This document shows positions 27,293 to 35,947 of a DNA stretch of 40,110 nt, piece after piece (the stretch's first letter is position 1; each line of letters starts with the position of its first letter). Position numbers and translations under genes: made by a program. A model generated the notes under the pieces. It saw nothing but the letters and a program-made list of their open reading frames with translations, searched no databases and was not told the origin of the DNA. Source of the DNA: Gemmatimonadota bacterium (GTDB lineage: Bacteria > Gemmatimonadota > Gemmatimonadetes > Longimicrobiales > Longimicrobiaceae); assembly GCA_031260285.1 (NCBI GenBank), contig JAIRKD010000062.1, positions 1 through 40,110 of the forward strand. Direction: 5' to 3'.

Positions 27293-28113
27293 CAGAGTCC
27301 GGCGGTCGCGGGGAGCCGGCTCACCCGGGCCCGGAAGTCGTTGAACGCCTGGGTATTCACTGTGAGATGCATCCCGCTGGCGCCGGATCGGGCAATGGCT
27401 GCCTGGGCGTTCCGGATCCGTTCTTCGGTGGTCGGGTGTGTGGCGAACCACTGCTCCAGCGCGGACGGATTGGCCTGCCGCTCTGCGAGCAGCGTCTCGA
27501 ACATCGTGACCAGACCGTTCGGGTCAAACCCGCTGGCGATCAGATACCCGACCGCTGCCTCATCCGCCTCCCGTTCCGCCTCGCGACTGTATCCACTGAA
27601 CACACCTGCCCCTCCCACCTGGATCGCCGCGGACTCGATTCCCGAGGGAGCGCGCCCGAGCAGCACTCCGTAGAGGACGTTCACACCGAGGTTCGCCCGC
27701 TGCGCCCGGGTCCACTGTTCGACCCCGTGCCGGTGGGTGACGTGCGCAATTTCGTGCGCGAGCACTCCGGCCAGCTCCGACACATTGCGCGACCGCTCGA
27801 TCAGCCCCCGGTTTACATAGACATGACCCCCCGGGATGGCGAAAGCATTGACCTCGGACGCATTAACGATATAGAACCTGTACTGGATATCCCGCGTATC
27901 AGCATGTCGGGCGATCTGGTTGCCGAGCTGGTTGATGTATTCAACCGATGCCGCGTCCCGTACCAGTGGCAGTTCCGCGCTGAGCTGGGCGGCGGTCTGC
28001 TGGCCGAGCGCCACCTCTTCCTGGAGAGTCGGCGCACACCCGGCTGAAAGAGAGATCGTCGCCAGGACGAGCAGCCTGAACACACGTTTGAGCGTTGTAC
28101 CCATCAACAACAT
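27292..28113 (-). CDS. M48-family metalloprotease lipoprotein, upstream copy
   Basis: 273 residues from ATG 28113, which has GGAG eight bases upstream. A lipoprotein signal (LLVLATISLSAGC) is present. The peptidase core has HEIAH within GVLAHEIAHVTHRHG, and the Glu ligand in REAEREADEAAVGYL. A C-terminal WFATHPTTEERIRN motif follows. By family it is a zinc metalloprotease of the periplasm or outer membrane, perhaps removing misfolded outer-membrane proteins. It is a paralogue of the downstream gene, with which it overlaps. It is divergent from the methyltransferase gene. Confidence 0.88.
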   Translation of the reverse strand: MLLMGTTLKRVFRLLVLATISLSAGCAPTLQEEVALGQQTAAQLSAELPLVRDAASVEYINQLGNQIARHADTRDIQYRFYIVNASEVNAFAIPGGHVYVNRGLIERSRNVSELAGVLAHEIAHVTHRHGVEQWTRAQRANLGVNVLYGVLLGRAPSGIESAAIQVGGAGVFSGYSREAEREADEAAVGYLIASGFDPNGLVTMFETLLAERQANPSALEQWFATHPTTEERIRNAQAAIARSGASGMHLTVNTQAFNDFRARVSRLPATAGL

Positions 28114-28213
28114 TTTGATCGCTCCGATCCGCTGTGAGTGATCCCGTCAGATCCGGATCTGATATTCCGGAAGACTACTCTCGGAAAGGCAAGTCACGGA
28201 CCATGGGGAAATT

Positions 28214-28981
28214 GTGCTAAGCGCCCGTGAATCCAAGCGGTTGCGGGCTCTGGTAAGGCGTGAGGAACGGGCGGAATCGGGGCTGTTCCTGGCCGAGGGA
28301 GCCAGGGTGATCGAAGACCTCCTCAACTCCGGATTGACCATCCGGATGTTTATCGTTCCGGAGTCCATTGTGGACCGTCCCGAGGGGCGGAATCTGATTG
28401 TGGAGGCGGACCAGCGGGGACTTGATCTGCGGATTGTGCCCAACCACGAGTTCGAGCGTCTGGCGGTGACGGAAACACCCCGGAACGCGCTTGCCGTGGT
28501 GGAGATTCCCGCTGTCTCTCCGGAGCAGATTCTTTTCGCCCCGGGTCGTGCGGTGGTGCTGCTCCTCGACGGGATCCAGGATCCGGGGAACTTCGGCACC
28601 CTGGTGCGCTCTGCCGAGGCGTTTGGCGCGGCAGGTGTTCTGACGCTGCCGGGAACGGTGGACCCCTGGAACCCGAAGTCGGTCCGGTCCGCGGCGGGCT
28701 CGTCCTTCCGGATCCCCATCGTGGGGGTCAGCTGGAATGACGTGGCGCAACTGCTCCACAGGGCGGAGTTTGTTGTCTGGGGCGCATCGATGGAGGGGGA
28801 AGCAGTTCAGGCGCCGGTGCCGGAACGCGTTGCGCTGGTGATGGGCAACGAGGGGGCGGGGCTTTCCGCCGCCGCGCGCGCCGCCCTGGACCGGGTGGTG
28901 GGAATCCCCACTCCAGGAAGGGCGGAATCGCTTAATGTGGCCGCCGCAGCAGCAATTCTCCTTCACGAGCTCACCCGGTGA
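28214..28981 (+). CDS. SpoU-class RNA 2'-O-methyltransferase (TrmH/RlmB family)
   Basis: 255 residues from GTG 28214, with GGGGAA upstream. A short N-terminal substrate-binding domain (L7Ae-like, about 1-100) precedes the trefoil-knot SPOUT domain: LLDGIQDPGNFGTLVRSAEAFG, DPWNPKSVRSAAGSSFRIP, VMGNEGAGLS and ESLNVAAAAAILLHE. It methylates a ribose in rRNA or tRNA; the exact position cannot be inferred. The TGA stop overlaps the GTG start of the prepilin peptidase (GTGA), so they are coupled. Confidence 0.92.
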   Translation: MLSARESKRLRALVRREERAESGLFLAEGARVIEDLLNSGLTIRMFIVPESIVDRPEGRNLIVEADQRGLDLRIVPNHEFERLAVTETPRNALAVVEIPAVSPEQILFAPGRAVVLLLDGIQDPGNFGTLVRSAEAFGAAGVLTLPGTVDPWNPKSVRSAAGSSFRIPIVGVSWNDVAQLLHRAEFVVWGASMEGEAVQAPVPERVALVMGNEGAGLSAAARAALDRVVGIPTPGRAESLNVAAAAAILLHELTR

Positions 28982-29886
28982 CTTCGTTCCTTTCCATTCT
29001 TCTGCCCGTGATGGTATCCGGCCGTCTCTCCGGCCTCTTCCGGGGACCCTTCTCCGGTCTTATGTCTCCCGGAATCGGATCGGCCGGTTTGTTGTCCGGG
29101 GTTCTGGTGCCCGGGGTGCCGGTCGGGATCGCGGCGCTCGGAGTGGTGGCGGTTTTCGGCGCGATGATCGGGTCGTTCCTCAACGTCTGCGTCTGCCGTT
29201 GGCCGGCGGGGGAGTCGGTGGTCCGGCCGCGCTCCCACTGCCGGGGTTGTCAGACGCCGATCTCCTGGCGGGATAACATCCCGGTTGTCAGCTGGCTGCT
29301 GCTGGCGGGGCGGTGCCGGAGCTGCAGCACACCGATTCCGGCGCGGTATCCGGCGGTTGAGCTGGCAACGGCGCTGATCTGGACCGGGCTGATGATGCAT
29401 TACGGCCTGGGGTGGAGGCTGCTTACGGCGGGTATCTTCTTCACAATCCTTCTGGGGATCGCAATCACGGACGCGGCCGCCTACCTCATCCCCGATGAAT
29501 TCTCTCTGGGCGGGCTGGCTCTGGGGCTGCTTCTCGCGTTCGCGCCGGGAGGGATGACCATCCGCTCGGCGGTGACCGGGGCCGTGCTGGGGTTCAGCCT
29601 CCTGTATGTGACCGCGGCGGCGGGTGAGAAGCTGCTGAAGAAACCCGCGATGGGTGGAGGAGATATCAAGATGCTCGCGATGGTCGGCGCGTTCTTGGGT
29701 CCCTGGGGAGCGGTGCTGTCACTCTTCCTCGGCTCGCTGGTCGGATCGATCGTTTTCCTGCCGGTTTCCTTCCGGAGCCGGCGACCGGTTCCGTTCGGGG
29801 TCTTCCTGGCAGTGGGCGCGGTGATTACAGAGCTCTGGGGCGCGGGGCTGATGGAGTGGTACCGGACGGATCTGCTGGGGTTCTGA
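28978..29886 (+). CDS. Type IV prepilin peptidase/methyltransferase (A24 family)
   Basis: 302 residues. The signature GSFLNVCVCRWPAGES leads to the cytoplasmic domain with CRGC (Cys 88, 91) and CRSC (Cys 113, 116), which may bind zinc. The catalytic aspartates are in ITDAAAYLIPDEF (Asp165) and GGGDIKML (Asp229). About seven to eight transmembrane helices. It cleaves and methylates type IV pilins or type II secretion pseudopilins. The N terminus is about 50 residues longer than usual, so a later start is possible, but no better ribosome-binding site was found. It is coupled to the methyltransferase gene upstream. Confidence 0.92.
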   Translation: MTSFLSILLPVMVSGRLSGLFRGPFSGLMSPGIGSAGLLSGVLVPGVPVGIAALGVVAVFGAMIGSFLNVCVCRWPAGESVVRPRSHCRGCQTPISWRDNIPVVSWLLLAGRCRSCSTPIPARYPAVELATALIWTGLMMHYGLGWRLLTAGIFFTILLGIAITDAAAYLIPDEFSLGGLALGLLLAFAPGGMTIRSAVTGAVLGFSLLYVTAAAGEKLLKKPAMGGGDIKMLAMVGAFLGPWGAVLSLFLGSLVGSIVFLPVSFRSRRPVPFGVFLAVGAVITELWGAGLMEWYRTDLLGF

Positions 29887-30099
29887 CCTTCTTCCGGAAC
29901 CTGTGCGGGGTCGTGGGGTGAGTACCTGTGACGAGTCCGTCGAGGTCCCTCTTCCTGTCTTGTCTGGCAGGGAAGGGAGCGATGGCCGGAGACGGGGCCC
30001 GATGGGGACAAGGCGTGAACCCGTAGAAAAGCCCGCATCTCCATCTCAGATTCATTCACCGCCCCGGGCGGATACAGATACAGAATTCAACTACAGATC

Positions 30100-30849
30100 A
30101 TGCGGAACCGGATTTTTACAATCGCCCTGCTTCTCTGCGCCCTGCCTCTCTGTGCCCTGCCGGTCCCGTCCAGCGCACAGAGCCATGGCGATGATGCGGA
30201 CGAACTTCACATCATCCGGGAGGCTATTGAGAGAATAACCCCGCGGCCTCTGACGCCCGGGGATACTCTGATCAGCTGGAGTCCATCGCCGGTGCTGGTT
30301 CATACTGTGCATCTCGCGGGGGATACCGTCCACTCAAATATGCTCCGGGACGATGGACTGCTGATCGATCTTTCAACCCTCACGGCAAACGGTTTACCTC
30401 TGAGCTTTGATGAAGCCAGCTGGCGCGACAGTGACCTGCCGGCAACTGCTGTCAGCGGATCGGTGGTGGAGGGCAGGCTGCAGCTGACGGGGGGCCGGGA
30501 CACTGTACTTGATATACCGGAGATGATCTGGGCTGTTGCTGATTATGGAATGGACGATCACCTTGTGCCGGCTCTGCTGCGGTTGCCGGATGATGGAGAG
30601 GAGCACTCCATCGCGGTGTTCCGTCCGTATATCGCAAAATGGGATACCATCACCGTTAAAAGCACCTCTCTTGGGGAGATACGCGTGGTGACGGAGTACT
30701 CTCCTTCCGAGGGCCCGATTCACCGGATCATTGTGGATGACCGCCTTCTCTGGATTCAATGGTCCGACTTTGACCGGGTGCGCGAGCCTTTATGGGGATC
30801 ACCGGCGTGGGAACGGTATGTCGAGGTCTTCGAACAGCTGGAGCAGTGA
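30100..30849 (+). CDS. Secreted protein of unknown function
   Basis: 249 residues. A signal peptide is clear: MRNRIFTIALLLCALPLCALP followed by SSAQ. The mature protein is acidic and soluble, with no membrane segments, no cysteine pair and no domain I recognise. Segments such as VHTVHLAGDTVHSNM and ITVKSTSLGEIRVVTEY suggest beta strands. It stands alone between the prepilin peptidase and thiO, with no operon context. A REP palindrome (family C) begins 8 bases after the stop. Confidence 0.6.
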   Translation: MRNRIFTIALLLCALPLCALPVPSSAQSHGDDADELHIIREAIERITPRPLTPGDTLISWSPSPVLVHTVHLAGDTVHSNMLRDDGLLIDLSTLTANGLPLSFDEASWRDSDLPATAVSGSVVEGRLQLTGGRDTVLDIPEMIWAVADYGMDDHLVPALLRLPDDGEEHSIAVFRPYIAKWDTITVKSTSLGEIRVVTEYSPSEGPIHRIIVDDRLLWIQWSDFDRVREPLWGSPAWERYVEVFEQLEQ

Positions 30850-30856
30850 TCGATGC

Positions 30857-30882
30857 GTAGGGGCGACCGGCCGGTCGCCCCT
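30857..30882. repeat. REP-like palindrome (family C), first copy
   Basis: A 24-base perfect palindrome AGGGGCGACCGG/CCGGTCGCCCCT (30859-30882), preceded by GTAG (30857-30860). It is 8 bases past the stop of the secreted-protein gene. A second copy lies 116 bases further on. Confidence 0.85.
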
Positions 30883-30997
30883 GCAGACGTTCCCCCGCGC
30901 CGCGCCGCGTCACCTCACATTGCTCCTGCCTGCCATCGTCGGGTTTTCATGATTCGGGGCCCATCTCGCCGGAGTATCGACGATGTACAGGCGGATG

Positions 30998-31027
30998 GGT
31001 AGGGGCGACCGGCCGGTCGCCCCTACC
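30998..31027. repeat. REP-like palindrome (family C), second copy at the thiO stop
   Basis: A 30-base perfect palindrome with GTAG feet on both strands (30999-31002 plus; 31026-31023 minus). The minus-strand foot contains the thiO stop codon. Together with the first copy it fills the convergent gap between the secreted-protein gene and thiO. Confidence 0.88.
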
Positions 31028-32132
31028 GGAACCGCCCCACCCCGAACGGCGCCAGCTCCTCTCCCCCCCCATCCCCCGCCACCAGCCCGCCAACCAGCTC
31101 CCCCGTCACCGGCGCCAGCAGAATCCCGTTCCGGTAATGCCCCGTGGCGTAGATCACCCCCGGCATCGCCGGATCCTCCCCCAGAACAGGAAGCCCATCC
31201 GGGGTTGCCGGCCGCAGCCCAGACCACCACGAAACCACCGGCCGCTCCGCCAGCCCCGGCACCAGCCGCACCGCCGCTGACGTAAGCCGCTGCATCCCGC
31301 CCGCCGTATTGGCCCGCCGGAACCCCACCCGCTCCGAAGTCGCCCCCACCAGAAGCCGTCCATCCCGGCGCGGTACCAGATAGATATCACCCGAAACCAG
31401 TGTATACCCGAGAGCGGGTGGCGCCATCTCCAGTGCGAGCAGCTGACCATGAACCGGCTCCACCGGCAGCGGGGAAGGCAGCCCGCCGATCTGTCCGGAC
31501 CAGCAGCCGGCGGCAACCACCACGGTGCCGGCCTCAATGACTTCTCCGTTCTCCAGCTTCACACAGATACTGCCGGACCGGGCTTCAATCATCCTGACCC
31601 CGCTCCCGCAACGGAACTCCACTCCCGCATTTATCGCCGAAGCATGGATCGCCCGGGTCAGCTGCCGGTTGTCGATCTGATGGTCGTCCGCGAAGTAGAG
31701 CGCCCCCAGCGCCTCTCTCGCGACTGCCGGCTCCAGCGCGCGCACCTCCGTCCCCGAGAGCCGCTCCACCCGCAACCCCGCTTCCAGCTGCCAGCGCGCC
31801 CGGGCTTCCAGCCGGACGGCATCCTCCTCGTCCAGCGCGATGCGCAGCATTCCCTCGGTACGGTATCCAGCAGCGATCCCGGTTTCCGCCTCCAGCTCAC
31901 TCACAAACGCGGGGAAGAGAACCCGGGAACGCAGCATGAGAGAAAGCAGCGGCCCCGGCCCCTCGCTTTCCTTCTGGGGCGCCAGCATCCCTGCCGCCGC
32001 CCAGGACGCATGCTGACCCGGTTCGTCCCGGTCGATCACGGTGACCCGGACCCCCGCACGGGCCACCTTCCGGGCAACCGAGAGGCCGATGATCCCGGCC
32101 CCGATGATCACTGCATCGCGAGTTGGGTTCAT
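31023..32132 (-). CDS. thiO: Glycine oxidase ThiO (FAD-dependent)
   Basis: 369 residues. The N-terminal FAD-binding motif GAGIIGLSVA (11-20) and HASWAAAGMLAPQ are typical of the ThiO/DadA-type oxidases. SWWSGLRPATPDGLPVLGE and a YATGHYRNGILLAPVTGE segment near the C terminus favour ThiO. It oxidises glycine to the imine used for the thiazole of thiamine. The start overlaps the stop of the carbonic-anhydrase-like gene by four bases (ATGA). The TAG stop is supplied by, or shared with, the GTAG foot of a REP palindrome. Confidence 0.9.
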   Translation of the reverse strand: MNPTRDAVIIGAGIIGLSVARKVARAGVRVTVIDRDEPGQHASWAAAGMLAPQKESEGPGPLLSLMLRSRVLFPAFVSELEAETGIAAGYRTEGMLRIALDEEDAVRLEARARWQLEAGLRVERLSGTEVRALEPAVAREALGALYFADDHQIDNRQLTRAIHASAINAGVEFRCGSGVRMIEARSGSICVKLENGEVIEAGTVVVAAGCWSGQIGGLPSPLPVEPVHGQLLALEMAPPALGYTLVSGDIYLVPRRDGRLLVGATSERVGFRRANTAGGMQRLTSAAVRLVPGLAERPVVSWWSGLRPATPDGLPVLGEDPAMPGVIYATGHYRNGILLAPVTGELVGGLVAGDGGGEELAPFGVGRFR

Positions 32133-32677
32133 TCTGAAGCGGAGCCCTCCGGCCGCCGCCGGGCCGCATCCGCCAGATACCGTCGCGAGAGATCAACGTA
32201 GTGCGCCGCGCTTCCCTCCACCCAGTCCAGCGACGCCCCCGAGATCTCCTTCTTCACCTTCGCGGGCGCGCCCGCGGCAAGTGACCGCGCCGGGATCACT
32301 GATCCCGCGGCCACCACCGATCCCGCCGCGATCAGCGACTGCTCCCCGATCACCACCTGCTGCAGCACCACCGCGTTCATCCCCACGAGCGCGCCACGCC
32401 CGATCTCACAGCTTTCGAGCACCGCGCCATGACCGATTGTGACCTCTTCCCCGATCAGCGTCGGCCCCTGGTCGCTCACATGAACCACACAGTTATCCTG
32501 CACGCTTGTCCGCGCGCCAATCCGGATCACATGCTCCCCTCCGTCACCCCGGATCACCGCTCCGTACCAGACACTCGCCTCCGCACCGATCTCCACATTG
32601 CCGATCACCGTCGCGTTGGGAGCGATCCACGCGCTGGGATGAATCCGGGGCGAAACGCCTTCAAAATCAACAATCAT
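32129..32677 (-). CDS. Gamma-carbonic-anhydrase-like hexapeptide-repeat protein
   Basis: 182 residues from ATG 32677, with GGGGGAAAAGG directly upstream; the frame continues to 32863 but that part is REP-like repeat sequence. The left-handed beta-helix is evident from repeated V/I-G-x-x-x-x-hydrophobic turns. Two zinc-type histidines are present, in VQDNCVVHVS and in TIGHGAVLESC. The third family ligand, usually His in VLHGC, is Glu here. This is seen in some subfamilies, so carbonic anhydrase activity is doubtful. It is coupled to thiO downstream. Confidence 0.85.
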   Translation of the reverse strand: MIVDFEGVSPRIHPSAWIAPNATVIGNVEIGAEASVWYGAVIRGDGGEHVIRIGARTSVQDNCVVHVSDQGPTLIGEEVTIGHGAVLESCEIGRGALVGMNAVVLQQVVIGEQSLIAAGSVVAAGSVIPARSLAAGAPAKVKKEISGASLDWVEGSAAHYVDLSRRYLADAARRRPEGSASE

Positions 32678-32768
32678 CCTTTTCCCCCATTCTGTTTCCC
32701 CGGAATCCTTCCCGGAGGCGGCGGTGTTCAACCGGCGTTCCGCGACACCCGGATCAGCATTGACAGAG

Positions 32769-32852
32769 CCCTCACGGGCAGACGGATGCAGGCGCAACCG
32801 ATAAAAACGATCCGTCCGCGGCAACGGCCCCTCGCGGGCAGACGGATTCAGG
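32769..32852. repeat. Hairpin and direct repeat upstream of the carbonic-anhydrase-like gene
   Basis: CCCTCxCGGGCAGACGGATxCAGG occurs near 32769-32792 and 32828-32852. The second copy is the right arm of a hairpin (ATCCGTCCGC 32810-32819 with GCAGACGGAT 32838-32847, one mismatch). It resembles a fourth REP-like unit. Confidence 0.5.
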
Positions 32853-32931
32853 TGGCGGAGCAAGCCGCAAAAGATAGAAATGACCGTTGAAAAGCGTCAA
32901 GCGAACCCCCTCCCCGGGGATTTCATGAAGC

Positions 32932-32960
32932 TTGCGAAAAATTTCACAAGCGTGCATATT
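32932..32960 (+). promoter_or_regulatory. Candidate promoter of the atp cluster
   Basis: TTGCGA (32932-32937), 17 bases, then CATATT (32955-32960). This sigma-70-like pair lies 20 bases before atpZ, divergent from the carbonic-anhydrase-like gene. Confidence 0.35.
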
Positions 32961-32980
32961 CCGGATCTGAGGGAGGGGGT

Positions 32981-33262
32981 ATGGTCGATCAGAAGCGTTC
33001 GGAGACGGGTCGGGGAAGGAGTCCGGCCTCAACAGGCGAGCCGGGAGAGTATCTCGGTGTAGGTCTGCATCTGGGCGGGTCGATTGTTCTGTTTCTCTTT
33101 GCGGGGCAGTGGCTGGACGGGAAGCTGGGCACCGAGCCCTGGTTCCTTCTCGCGGGGGTGTTTGTGGGGGCCGGGGCGGGGTTCTACTCAGTGTACCGGC
33201 AGTTGGTGATTCTCCCGCGCGAGCGGGAGAGCGAAAAGGGGAAAGAAGGGAAAGGCAGTTGA
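32981..33262 (+). CDS. atpZ: AtpZ/AtpI-type F0 accessory protein
   Basis: 93 residues with two transmembrane helices: GVGLHLGGSIVLFLFAGQWLDGKLGTEPWFLLAGVFVGAGAGFYSVYRQL. The LD-x-x-L-G-T between the helices is the AtpZ family pattern. A strong GGGAGGGGG precedes the ATG. Proteins of this family sit at the head of F-type ATP synthase operons and may import Mg2+ or assist c-ring assembly. The stop overlaps the next start (TTGA). Confidence 0.8.
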   Translation: MVDQKRSETGRGRSPASTGEPGEYLGVGLHLGGSIVLFLFAGQWLDGKLGTEPWFLLAGVFVGAGAGFYSVYRQLVILPRERESEKGKEGKGS

Positions 33263-33624
33263 AGAGAGCGCTGGGGTTCATGCTCGCGACTCTGGGTGTG
33301 GTGGCGCTGGTGGGCTGCGCAGGTGGCTGGATTGCCGGCCCCGGATCACGCGGCGCGGTATGGCTCGGCGCCGGAATCGCCGCGGTGGCTCAGGTGTTTC
33401 TCTTCGTGCTGCTTTTTGTGATCGTGTTTTCGAAGCGCCCGCTGTTGGCGCACGGGCTCGGGATGGCGGGTCGGTTTGCGGTGCTTGCCGCAGTGATGGT
33501 GGCGTTGATGCTGACTCCGGACGGAGGGCCCGGCACCACCCTGTTACTGCCACTCATCGCAGTGCAGTTTCTGACGACGCTCCTGGAGCCGTTCTTTTTA
33601 TCGGGGCCCGAACGGGTACGCTGA
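33259..33624 (+). CDS. atpI: AtpI-like membrane protein of the atp operon
   Basis: 121 residues from TTG 33259, preceded by AAAGG; ATG 33280 is an alternative. Four hydrophobic segments (about 5-25, 34-56, 68-84, 92-112). Position and topology fit AtpI. No strong sequence motif supports this beyond context. Overlaps atpZ by four bases and atpB by one (TGATG). Confidence 0.65.
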   Translation: MKRALGFMLATLGVVALVGCAGGWIAGPGSRGAVWLGAGIAAVAQVFLFVLLFVIVFSKRPLLAHGLGMAGRFAVLAAVMVALMLTPDGGPGTTLLLPLIAVQFLTTLLEPFFLSGPERVR

Positions 33625-34571
33625 TGTCTGCAAGGATCTTTCTTTCGTTGATGGTCGCCGCGGTGATGCTTATGTCCGCGGCTCGTGATGTATCGGGCCA
33701 GGAAGCGCATCCGGTGGCGGCGGAGCAGCACGCCGCGGCTGTCGAGCATTCGGAGGATTCCATTGATATCCTTCACCATATTCTCGACGACCGGCAGATC
33801 GAGCTTCCCTTTGTCGGTTACGTTCCCCTCCCGCCGGCGGGGTCGTGGATGCTCGGACCTGTGGATGTCACCCCCACGAAGTACGTCATCTGGGTGTGGG
33901 TGATCGGTATTCTCATGCTGACGATCTTTGTTCCCACCGGGATCATCGCAAAGCGGAACCAGCGGAACGCCTCCGCACCGAAGGGCGGTCAGAATGCGAT
34001 CGAGGCGATTGTTCTCTTCTTCCGCGATCAGGTGATCATCCCCAACGTCGGGCATGGCGGTGAGAAGTTTGTGCCGTTTGTCATCTCGCTCTTCTTCTTC
34101 ATCCTGATCGGCAACCTGCTCGGGATGATCCCCTACGGAGCCGCGGCCACCGCGAATATCTCGGTGACGGCGTCGCTGGCGATCCTGTCGCTGATCGTGA
34201 TCGAGACGGCCGGGATGCGGGCGCTGGGTCCGGCGGGGTATATGAAGACGATCTTCTACTGGAACCAGGAGCTGCCACTGCCGCTGCGGGTTGCGATGGC
34301 GTTTATTCTCACTCCGGTTGAACTTCTGGGGAAGCTCTCCAAGCCGTTTGCGCTGGCCGTTCGTCTGATGGCCAACATGACGGCGGGCAAGGTGGTGCTC
34401 TATGCCATGCTCGGGCTGATCTTCCTCTTCGGGTCCTGGACGATCGCCATTGCTCCGGTTGCGATGATTGTGGTGCTGTCGTTCCTGAAGATCTTCGTTG
34501 CTTTCCTTCAGGCGTACGTGTTTGCGCTGCTCGTGAGCGTGTTCATCGGGCTGATCACCCATTCGCACTGA
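33624..34571 (+). CDS. atpB: F0F1 ATP synthase subunit a
   Basis: 315 residues, long because of an N-terminal signal-like segment (about 1-26) and a His-rich linker (about 29-51). The membrane core has the essential Arg247 in LAVRLMANMTAG (equivalent of E. coli aArg210) and the IGNLLGMIPYG segment. It forms the proton half-channels against the c ring. The ATG overlaps the stop of atpI (TGATG). A 386-base gap follows before atpE. Confidence 0.95.
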   Translation: MSARIFLSLMVAAVMLMSAARDVSGQEAHPVAAEQHAAAVEHSEDSIDILHHILDDRQIELPFVGYVPLPPAGSWMLGPVDVTPTKYVIWVWVIGILMLTIFVPTGIIAKRNQRNASAPKGGQNAIEAIVLFFRDQVIIPNVGHGGEKFVPFVISLFFFILIGNLLGMIPYGAAATANISVTASLAILSLIVIETAGMRALGPAGYMKTIFYWNQELPLPLRVAMAFILTPVELLGKLSKPFALAVRLMANMTAGKVVLYAMLGLIFLFGSWTIAIAPVAMIVVLSFLKIFVAFLQAYVFALLVSVFIGLITHSH

Positions 34572-34957
34572 GCCGCCATGGTGGTAGCCTGCGGATGACT
34601 GATCGGAATGTACGTTGACGAAGGTCTGATGCCGGATGAAGTCTTTCAGGAGTGACGGCTGGGGGTGGTGAAGCTTTGGGATTGTGAAGCTTCCGGCAGG
34701 GAAGGGTTGCGGCAGGCTGCAGTTTGTGTGACTTCGCGGGATTGGCTCCCCCCGCGTCGTATGTACCCGGGGGATGGGCACCCGGGGAAAGGTGCGCGGT
34801 TGTGATGACCGGGGTAGCACCGGCGGTACCGGAAGTACACCGGAAGGTGGCTTCCCGGGGTTGGACGTGCGCGGGATGAGGTTGTCCCGTATCACAGAAA
34901 ACCATCCGCGTGGAGCGGTGCCCGTTTCGAGATGCTTCGCTCTCTGGAGGAGAGACG
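34572..34957. other. Unusual 386-base gap inside the atp cluster
   Basis: No gene is supported. It holds small repeats: GTGAAGCTT twice (about 34668-34692), CCCGGG dyads near 34768-34791, and several ACCGG-type near-repeats around 34812-34850. It ends with a strong GGAGGAG site for atpE. It may contain a secondary promoter or an mRNA-processing site that raises atpE (c subunit) expression, since the c subunit is needed in many copies. Confidence 0.45.
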
Positions 34958-35200
34958 ATGGAGTTCCTTTCACAGGGTCTGCTCGGTGCCGCGATCGGCG
35001 CCGGCCTGGTGATCATCGGGGTTGGCCTCGGAATCGGTTTGATCGGTGGTCGCGCTGTTGAGGCGATGGCCCGTCAGCCGGAGATCGCTGGCAATATCCA
35101 GACCGCCGCGATCATTCTTGCGGCGCTGATTGAAGGCGCGGCGCTGTTCGCGCTGGTTGTGACGTTCCTGATCCAGAGCGGGGTTCTGGGTGCTGTCTGA
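34958..35200 (+). CDS. atpE: F0F1 ATP synthase subunit c
   Basis: 80 residues, two helices joined by the polar loop ARQPE (38-42). The ion-binding Glu59 lies in AALIEGAALFAL. The residues that follow are Gly-Ala rather than Ser-Thr, and no Gln occupies the helix-1 site, so proton rather than sodium coupling is expected. GGAGGAG precedes the ATG; upstream frame extension (to 34910) is not coding. Confidence 0.96.
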   Translation: MEFLSQGLLGAAIGAGLVIIGVGLGIGLIGGRAVEAMARQPEIAGNIQTAAIILAALIEGAALFALVVTFLIQSGVLGAV

Positions 35201-35351
35201 TTGAAGTCCGGTTCCGCGGGGTGGCGGCTGTCACCTCGCGGACCGTCTTCAGTTGAGTGGAACGGGCTGGCCGGTTTGATTTGCAGGTGTCTGAAGTATG
35301 TCTGATTTGACAAGAATCGAAGATCACGTTCACGATCACGATCGATATAGA

Positions 35352-35942
35352 ATGTCCGCGAAATCTCTGCGGCTCCTGCCGCTGCTTCTGACAGGCTCCG
35401 CCACCCCGCTGATGGCGCAGGAGGGCGGTCTGCTCTCGGTAAGTGGCGGCCTGATGTTCTGGACGACGCTTACCTTCCTGATCGTCCTTGTGGTGCTCTG
35501 GAAGATGGCGCTCCCGCCGATCCTCGGCGCGGTTGAGGCCCGCGAGCGCCAGATCCAGGAGCTGCTGAAGAACACTGAGCGCGACCGGGAAGAAGCCAGG
35601 GCGCTGCTCGCCGAGCAGACCCGGCAGCTCGAAGAGACGCGTTCGCACGTTCAGGAGCTGGTTGCTGAAGGGCGTACCGCCGGTGAGCGGATCCGCGAGG
35701 AAATTGTCGCGGACGGCCATCGCAAGGCGGAGGAACTGCTGACCCGGTCGCGCCGCGATGTCCGGCAGGAGCTGGACCGCGCGCTGGAGCAGCTGCGCCA
35801 GGAAGCGGTGGAGCTCTCTCTTGCCGCGGCGACCCGGCTTGTTGAGCGGAACCTGAACGACGACGATAATCGCCGTCTGGTCCGCGAGTACCTCGACGGG
35901 ATTGACAGCGACGTGGCGGTCCGCGCGCCGGCCGGAGTCTGA
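35352..35942 (+). CDS. atpF: F0F1 ATP synthase subunit b
   Basis: 196 residues from ATG 35352, which gives a signal-peptide-like start (MSAKSLRLLPLLLTGSATPLMAQ) before the membrane helix MFWTTLTFLIVLVVLWKMAL. A long charged coiled-coil follows (about residues 68-175), the peripheral stalk. An in-frame ATG at 35298 would add 18 His/Asp-rich residues; neither start has a strong ribosome-binding site. A signal peptide on subunit b is unusual in model bacteria. Confidence 0.9.
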   Translation: MSAKSLRLLPLLLTGSATPLMAQEGGLLSVSGGLMFWTTLTFLIVLVVLWKMALPPILGAVEARERQIQELLKNTERDREEARALLAEQTRQLEETRSHVQELVAEGRTAGERIREEIVADGHRKAEELLTRSRRDVRQELDRALEQLRQEAVELSLAAATRLVERNLNDDDNRRLVREYLDGIDSDVAVRAPAGV

Positions 35943-35947
35943 GGACG

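Noticed and set aside
33390-34973. Long minus-strand open frame opposite atpI and atpB
   Set aside because: Antisense to recognised genes, with His/Arg/Asn-rich low-quality translation.
34958-35200. Sodium-coupled ATP synthase
   Set aside because: Subunit c lacks the Gln and the Glu-Ser/Thr pattern of sodium-binding rings.
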